From NCBI RefSeq assembly GCF_963678635.1, contig NC_087063.1, positions 54,949,074 through 55,013,073 of the forward strand: 64,000 bases of DNA, read 5' to 3'. Every line of letters starts with the position of its first letter. Positions within the stretch are counted from its first letter, which is position 1. Shown here in pieces: positions 57,752 to 64,000 of the stretch. The notes below the pieces were generated by a model. It did not search any database. It saw nothing but the letters and a program-made list of their open reading frames with translations, and was not told the origin of the DNA. The DNA comes from Symsagittifera roscoffensis. Lineage: Eukaryota > Xenacoelomorpha > Acoela > Convolutidae. A program made the translations under genes and the position numbers.

Positions 57752-60700
57752 CCAATCTATCTAAAGCTAAGAATCGTATCCCCACTAATGAGGAAGTATA
57801 TAGTAATCCCGATTTCAACGACGTGCAACCAATAATTGTGGAAACGTTACGCCTTGGAAAGTTCGACGAGCAAACCGTAGCAAACCCAGAACGCTTCTGG
57901 TGACTGTTTCTAATTATCAAGAGGACACTAATTCTCGCAAAAAGCTATGAAAAAAGACGCCAACTGTCTGATCTTATCAAGAACTGATTGGATTAAATAA
58001 ATGATAGCGTACTAAAAAAAGCTTCGAATTAGAAACTTGGAGCTGTCAAATTTAAAGTAAAAGTGATAAATGTCATTAATGAAAGATCTTCTTGACTAGA
58101 GGTCTTTCTAAGTGTTTTGCAATTGAAGGTGAGAAATCTTGTAAGATTCGACGGTCAAGCTAAACTCTTGGCAGCCATTATCTCGGTCAACTGCAGTTCA
58201 ATTCTTATCTGCGAAACTTGGCTAAATTGCAAAATTGAGTCATCTGAACTACTGCTAAATGATTACAACATACACAGATCAGATTGAGAAACAAAGTGCG
58301 ATACAAACCAATATGGAGGCTCTCTAATTGCAGTAAAAACTCAATTTTCTCCAAAAAATTACTATTAAACTTTCCAGACAGTTGTGTCTCATGCAAAATT
58401 GATACTTCGGGCAAGAAAATCATCTTCTGCGTATTCTACAATCCTCCCAAATTGAGTCCTCGTAGGTGTTCGGGCAAAAAGTTTAGCATTATACTGAAAT
58501 CGTTGTCCCTTATCATCTGCGGTGACAATAAGTTCCCGGAAACAGACTGAGAACTCCTTACAAAAACAAGAGAGGAGGAAAAGGTAATTGTCAACGCCAT
58601 TAGTGAAACACTTTCTAGACATGCAGCAAATTTCCTGACCTATGGAAAAAATTTGCCGGACCTGGCTTTTGACAAACATTGCAAGTTACATGCCCAAAAA
58701 GATGAGTTTTTGTTAAACAATATGACTGCTCATACCATAGATCTGTCAAAAATGTTGTCGTAACAACACAAAGAAGCTAAGGTTGTCATTTATAAAAATT
58801 GCAGCTACGACAATGCCGATTGTGAAGGAATCAATCATATATTGAACGAAACTCACTAACATTGATCCAACCTTCTACACAGTAGAAAAAACTGCACATC
58901 GATAACAATTACCACCACGGATAACTCAAAGCACTTCCAATTTAATGAAACAACTGCATGCACAAAAGCAGTCACCAGGCGCCATGGCGTCATGCCGACA
59001 AGTTATCGCAAACGCACGCTATCAAAACTGAAAAACATAGACATTGTCATCAAAAACATAGACATTGTCATCGCATGAATTATCAAGAAACGCTATTAAG
59101 CACTAGAAACACAAACTTCCTATACAAGCATTTAAAAAGCCCCCATAAATCTGCATAACCGCCAAAAATAATGACAAACAGCACCACCACTGCTAACAGC
59201 CTTGAGGATAAATGATACTGCTCAACAAATTTTTTCAATCAAAGTTCTTAACCAAACTGCAATTTAAGTAATGTCGAAGTCCACAAATCACCGACTTCAA
59301 AACTTCTAAGCCTATCATCAAGGATTTCTTGCTGACCACTGACGTGACCAAATCACCAGAACCAAATGGTCTTGCAGAATACAGGGCAAAACATGGCAAA
59401 TGCTCTTAACGACATCCTTAAGAATATCAAAAGCCTGAGAAAAACACCAAGCTTCTGGAAATTGGTTACCCTTTCACCGATGTTTAAGAAAAATTACAGG
59501 CGCAAAGTAGAGAACTGGCGTCTCATATCACTGTTAAACATCGATAGCAAAAAATGGGAAAAAAAATTAAAAATCTCTGTACTTATATTTTGAAAACTTT
59601 CAACCTAGGAATCCGTACAGGTTCTTCAATTTCAGATCAGTAGTCACAATTATGCTATCATTTTTGTGTAAAATCTAACCCTAGGAAAAACCCAACAGAC
59701 AAAGGGGTTGCTTTATACAATGACTTTTCAAAAGCATTTGATAGAGTAGAATTTGAACTGCTAAGGAAAGCTTCAAAATTGATGTTAGATGCTGTCTAAT
59801 AGAAATCCTGTGCGACTACTTTGATGTTCGTAAAAAGTAGGAAAAGATCAACATCACGGCACTATAAAAACTGAAGGTAACAAATGGTGTGCCACAGGGA
59901 TCCCTCTTGGTCCCGCTACTTTTCTGCAATTTCAATAACAATCTCACCGATCGACTGAAATTCTCAGACCCGATGTCTTTAAACGGCTTAAACTTGATCC
60001 AAAACAGGTTCAACAGGGCTTGAAATGCGTAGACGAAAGGATGAAAGAAAACAAGAAGGCCCTGCTCTCGACAAGTGTGCAAAATTGGTTTTCAGGGCAA
60101 GCTTTGGAATCTGAAAATGGTTGGTTCAATTTCGGAATCAGATAAAGAATCTCGGATAATTAATCGATTCGAATTTAACTTGGACCAAACATGTAGACAT
60201 GAACCTAGCTTAGACCAGTAAAGAATTTTACTTCAGCAGGCGCATTATTGCGTACAAGACAGCAACACTGATTAAACTAGGCGTTAACAAGTACATATTA
60301 ATGCCAATCATGACTTATGGGCCATCCTGTATCAAACTGAGAAGACACGCCCTCACTCTCATGGAACGCTTCTAGAAGAAAGCCCTTAAATGGATTACAG
60401 CCTGCTCGTAAATCAACAAGTTACGGTCTCTTAAGGTACTGCCGCTTCCCAAGTTTTTGCATTTCAGAGATCGTCTTCTTCTCTGAAGTCTAGAAAACAA
60501 ACAGCTGTGCTCCCAAATCTATCGCTGTACCCGCAATAAAGTCTGAGAATAAAATGGATTTTCGAAGTCGCCAAAGTAAGAACGGAGAATGCTAACCGAC
60601 TGACAAGTAGGTCGACTTCAACGACAAAGCTGGACTCAAAAAAACCAAATATTAAAAGGGATGTTGAAATATGTGGACGAACATTCCTCAGAACAGAATA

Positions 60701-61652
60701 TCTGCACTTGGCTGATTACGCGCGACTGACAACAGTGCCAAAAAAACTGGACTATTTTCTAAAGAAACGAAAAGGAACCAAGTCCCATCAGCTCAAAGCT
60801 GTAAACCCACATCAGCAACAACAGCACCAACAACAAAAGCGTTTTCTAAAATTTTTTTGATTGTCTTGTTCAATTTTCTAAGCCAAAAAACTTTTGGACT
60901 AAAATCTAAGTCTTAGCTCCTTTTTAATGAACTTATCACGCGTGTTGAACCCTGCAGCTCTTCAAATTTTAGGAGTTTCTTTTCGTTGTTTGACTGAAGT
61001 TTTTATCATCTGCCAGCTCAACTATGCATTGGTCAATTCTTCCCCATACTGAAGTGTGTGTATGCCTACAAGCGACTCCCTTTCTTGTGTTCCTCTGTCC
61101 TCATGGCCAAAAAACGAACAGTCAGGCCAAAATAGGTAGAGTTACATCCACAACAGTAGAATTTTTAGACCATATTGGATTTCAGATCGCGGGAGATTGG
61201 CGGTTTAAGGGAAGGAAGAGTGGTTTTCAATTTCCGGGTCGTCAACACAGTTTTTGCAATGGTGATACTGATAACATTGTAAGCGATCACTTGACTCTGA
61301 TTTCCTCGATATTGGAGAATGAGCAGCGGGATTTTCTCGTCTCGCTAGTCCCATGTTGCCCGAGTTTCCGTCTTGGTTGGCATCAGTTTTCCCCTTAGAG
61401 TTTCGTTTATTGTAACTCACTCAACTTTGGATGATCACTCCTCTCGGTACTCACTTTCCTTCCATTGCTGTTTATTGATCACCATCGCTTCATGGTAAAA
61501 ATCCATATAGATGTGCTCCTAAAAACGCTGTGCACCGTACGCTCTCTTATATTTCTCCTGTACTCCATGTCTAAAAATTCCAAGCCAACGTTTCACTAGG
61601 CATTTCAAGTGTGAACTGTAAGTTGGGGTGCAATTTGTTGGCAGCTTGCAAT
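57752..61652 (+). mobile_element. LINE copy 2, same defects as copy 1 and without element D
   Basis: Plus strand, about 95% identical by eye to 25588-33460 with D removed. It begins inside the ORF1-like remnant (CAATCTATCTAAAGCTAAGA) and runs through the endonuclease (ICETWLNCKIE, LIICGDNKFPETD), RT (LSPMFKKNYRRKVENWRLIS, FSKAFDRVEFELL, VPQGSLLVPLL) and the 3' region. It shares internal stops and the FSDPM lesion of the RT ADD box with copy 1, so the two derive from one already dead copy by DNA-level duplication. Confidence 0.8.
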
Positions 61653-62490
61653 ATGTAACAGTCGCCTACTTAAGTCACATTTGAGGTCAAAGAAAACTAG
61701 GCCATATAACTATTGGCTTCTGCGTTGGGGCAGTCGGATCTCTTGTTCTTTAGCGCTGGGACACTTGGATCACTATCCCTCGTTTCACCACTTGAGCTCT
61801 AGTATTAAAAGATTCCCCAAAACCCAAACTTACTAACCAATTTTTTACCTATTACCCTGAAATTACGTCCCTTTATTAACCCGATGCAAGTCGAAACACG
61901 ACTTGTTAGCAATTGTTTTATGATCACCTATTCGTCAAAATCCGATACAAAAAATAGATCCGGAAACGTAAAAAAAATTCAGCGAGAAAAATTGATAAAA
62001 AACAGAAAGATTAGTACACTCAAAACTCAAAGGCGACCATTGTCGTCTTTTCATTAAAAAAATGTCTGGTACCTGACTGTCATGCGTTTTCCTCCCCTCT
62101 CTTAACGATCTTAAGGGGTATTCTGCTTTTGGATTCCAAAAACTGTCTATTTCCGATCCCCTAAACTCGATCCGACCAGGTTACCTACCTTAATCTGATC
62201 TTAACTTTGGATATCCTCGCGTTGCAACTCTTGCTTTGGGTCTAAAGACGAGTCATTCCAGACTCTGGGTCTACTAATGTATCTAAATCGACGATATCGG
62301 TTGTATAGTTACTATAATATGTTACCCTTTTTACAATTTGCAACTGCCACCTCTATATTAACCAGCCCCCTTCTAACCTCACCGTTATCTAGCCCCCCAC
62401 TTGAGCCAAAAATTACCCTAAACGCGATGGGTGCTAAGCCTCTCGAGAGAAAACCGTAGAACCTGTTTCCAAGCTCTGCTCAATTAAAAA
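61653..62490 (-). repeat. Second copy of the element B LTR start (contains repeat X)
   Basis: Begins TGTAACAGTCGCC right after LINE flank, exactly as at 33461, and follows the 3' LTR to about 34280 (GTTTCCAAGCTCTGCTC, AATTAAAAA, TTTCCTC). It then breaks off into leader-type sequence. Confidence 0.65.
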
Positions 62491-63327
62491 TGTTTCCTCA
62501 AAACGGTGGGTATTCGCTTATCCAACTTTACACCTGTTTCCTAAAACGTAAAGTGGATTTTAAAGATACCCGTTTGACCAAACAGAACCTCTGTACAACC
62601 CCTTCTGTTTGCTCTGTTCTGCTTTGATCACACTGCTGGCTGATCACCTGCCGGTTGTTGACACTTTCCCCCTGGGCTGGTCACCTGTTCCAGTCAAGTC
62701 TCCCAGTGGTCAAGCTTCCTATATCCACTTTCCCACTTCGCTGAGAACCTCTTCCAGTCAAGTCTCCCAGTGGTCAAGCTTCCTATATCCACTTTCCCAC
62801 TTCGCTGAGAACCTCTTCCAGCCAAGTTCCCATTTGTCCGCTGATATCACAAAAGCTCTCTGAAAACCCTACAACGCCCCACACTTGGGCACCTGTAAAA
62901 CATTGCTGATTTGATCGAGACGATCGGTCTTATTGGAAAACAGTACAAGTAAACAATTTTAATTAATATATAGGTTTGATCCACCTAATCTGGAAGTCAA
63001 AGCCACTGTCTTTTTTATGTTTTATGGTTTTTTTTCTGTTTCTAAACTTTTTTGGTTTTTGATTTGCTTTTTGTCTTTTACTCCTGTTTTCCCCCTTCCT
63101 AGTGACCCCCCTTACTCGGTTAGCTAGGCTTCGTTCGTAAAGCGCACCAGGAAATTTTCTCAAGTTTTCCTCAAAATTTCACGCGGTACAACCAAAAGGT
63201 GAATACGTTCCCGTTGAACCGCACCACCGGTACTCTAGAATGGGCAGGTCCCCGTAGTTGTCTCAAGTGGGTTAGATCCCGTAGTCTTGATGTCGTAAAA
63301 ACACCCAGGAGCGCCACAAAAACACTA
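62491..63327 (-). other. Leader segment of element B next to the putative 5' LTR
   Basis: No credible gene. It holds a 64-bp direct repeat at about 62688-62830 (TTCCAGTCAAGTCTCCCAGT at 62688 and 62752, a diverged third start at 62816), an AT-rich stretch, a T-rich tract at 63010-63070 like that of element A at 18837-18980, and the PBS-like site at its right end. Confidence 0.5.
63302..63316 (-). other. Primer-binding-site-like motif, element B
   Basis: Minus strand TGGCGCTCCTGGGTG, 11 nt after TGTTACA, in the same place as the element A site (TGGCGCTCATGGGTG). The surrounding CTATGTAACA junction on the plus strand is also shared with A. Confidence 0.45.
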
Positions 63328-64000
63328 TGTAACAGTCGCCTAGTTAAATCACATATGAGGTTAAAGAAAAATAGGCGCTATAACCATTGGCTGTTGAGTG
63401 AGGGACACTATCTCTTGTGTTTTTCTACCTCATGTGGTCGGAGCCAATTCGGTTCACTTGCGAAATAAGACTTAAACTTTTGTTACAGCTTAAAGGCCAC
63501 TACCAAATTAACCCCCCAACTCTAGAAAATAAGAACGTCCCCATACTTAGGTCTCAGAATACCTAAAACACGCGGACGCCGTTTAAAACAGGGTCGGAAC
63601 AATCCGTATAGTTACTTTTTACAAGACAGTGGAATTTTGATCGATTTCAGATGGATCAACCTAAAGCTCTCCTTACCTCAACATAACAATATAATACACA
63701 CTCAAGAAACTTAAACTGGGTACTCACATACCGGCACACTCTCTAGAATTGAGTAACTAAATCAATAAATAACTCTAAAATAAATGGGGTAATCAAGTCT
63801 TACTCGAGGAGTTTTAAATGAATAAGTTTTGACTTGATAAGTAAGCTTTTGGGGCTGGACCATTGGGCAACTTCAGTTGTTCACCTTTCCACCGAAGGTT
63901 CATTCTAGTCCACTTCTTATTTTTTTTCATCTCCACTTCTCTCTGCCTTCTGTTAAGAATAAGACAGCTCTACTCTCGTACGATCTTATGTCTGGAAATT
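63328..64000 (-). repeat. Putative 5' LTR of element B, cut by window edge
   Basis: Starts TGTAACAGTCGCC on the plus strand like the 3' LTR and shares its first about 65 bp, lacks the 740-bp repeat X, then matches the 3' LTR again from TATAGTTACTTTTTA (63601) to the window end (equivalent to about 34690). By comparison it should end about 500 bp beyond the window. Confidence 0.5.

Larger units (their letters stand above)
33461..64000 (-). mobile_element. Element B: giant Ty3/gypsy-type LTR retroelement related to A, with LINE/LTR block in its leader
   Basis: Minus strand: putative 5' LTR (63328 onward), PBS-like site, leader with internal LINE plus LTR copy and a hairpin minisatellite, gag (56404-53882), pol (53878-48569), macro domain, spacer, ORF4 (47286-35219) with a tandem expansion and an assembly gap, purine tract and 3' LTR. 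Protein segments align with element A throughout in the same order but at clearly diverged identity, so A and B are separate family members. More than 30 kb as it lies; about 25 kb without the leader insertion. Frameshifts and stops in every ORF make it non-autonomous. Confidence 0.75.

Noticed and set aside
62609-62863. Plus-strand 84-aa ORF
   Set aside because: It is made of the 64-bp direct repeat, with no conservation elsewhere.
63328-63485. A 158-bp solo element with TGTAACA...TGTTACA ends
   Set aside because: The ends look paired, but the start is shared with the longer LTR and the right end matches nothing in the other copies, so coincidence is more likely.

Overview
The window reads as transposon-packed DNA from an animal nuclear genome, most likely an invertebrate. 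Every recognisable coding stretch belongs to a retroelement or other repeat. The standard code fits, a 200-N scaffold gap is present, and I see no host gene, tRNA or rRNA. I cannot name the species.

Layout. (1) 1-20119, minus strand: element A, a very large decayed Ty3/gypsy-type LTR retroelement. In its own 5'-to-3' order it has a tentative LTR (19235-20119), a PBS-like site, a 3.2-kb leader with minisatellites, gag, pol (protease, RT, RNase H, integrase), a macro domain in the pol frame, a 0.4-kb spacer, and a giant extra ORF (here ORF4) running off towards the left edge. (2) 20120-24706, minus: element C, a more ordinary Ty3/gypsy element whose integrase is cut off exactly where A's LTR appears to begin, so A probably landed in C. 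(3) 25150-33460, plus: a decayed APE-type LINE, interrupted at 26141-30103 by element D, a 4-kb terminal-inverted-repeat element full of tandem repeats. (4) 33461-64000, minus: element B, a relative of A with the same gag / pol / macro / spacer / ORF4 order. Its 3' LTR is at 33461-35191 and its 5' LTR tentatively starts at 63328 and leaves the window. Its leader (about 57-62.5 kb) contains a second copy of the LINE plus LTR block found at its 3' flank.

The most interesting content is the A/B architecture. Both elements carry, at the C-terminal end of Pol, an ADP-ribose-type macro domain resembling the TARG1/OARD1 family. After a noncoding spacer both carry a >2000-codon ORF with an N-terminal domain, a coiled coil, a first SGNH/GDSL-hydrolase-like domain, a second divergent SGNH-like domain with an AG-x-NDHL motif, and further conserved C-terminal blocks. 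Two diverged copies sharing all parts in the same order argue that this is a real lineage of giant retroelements and not chance adjacency. In B the C-terminal part of ORF4 has expanded into a tandem array of about 1.2-1.7-kb units.

Both copies are broken by frameshifts and stops, and neither looks autonomous. A has lost the integrase catalytic core and has a stop in the RT YVDD box. I cannot tell how many of the single-base frameshifts are decay and how many are assembly error.
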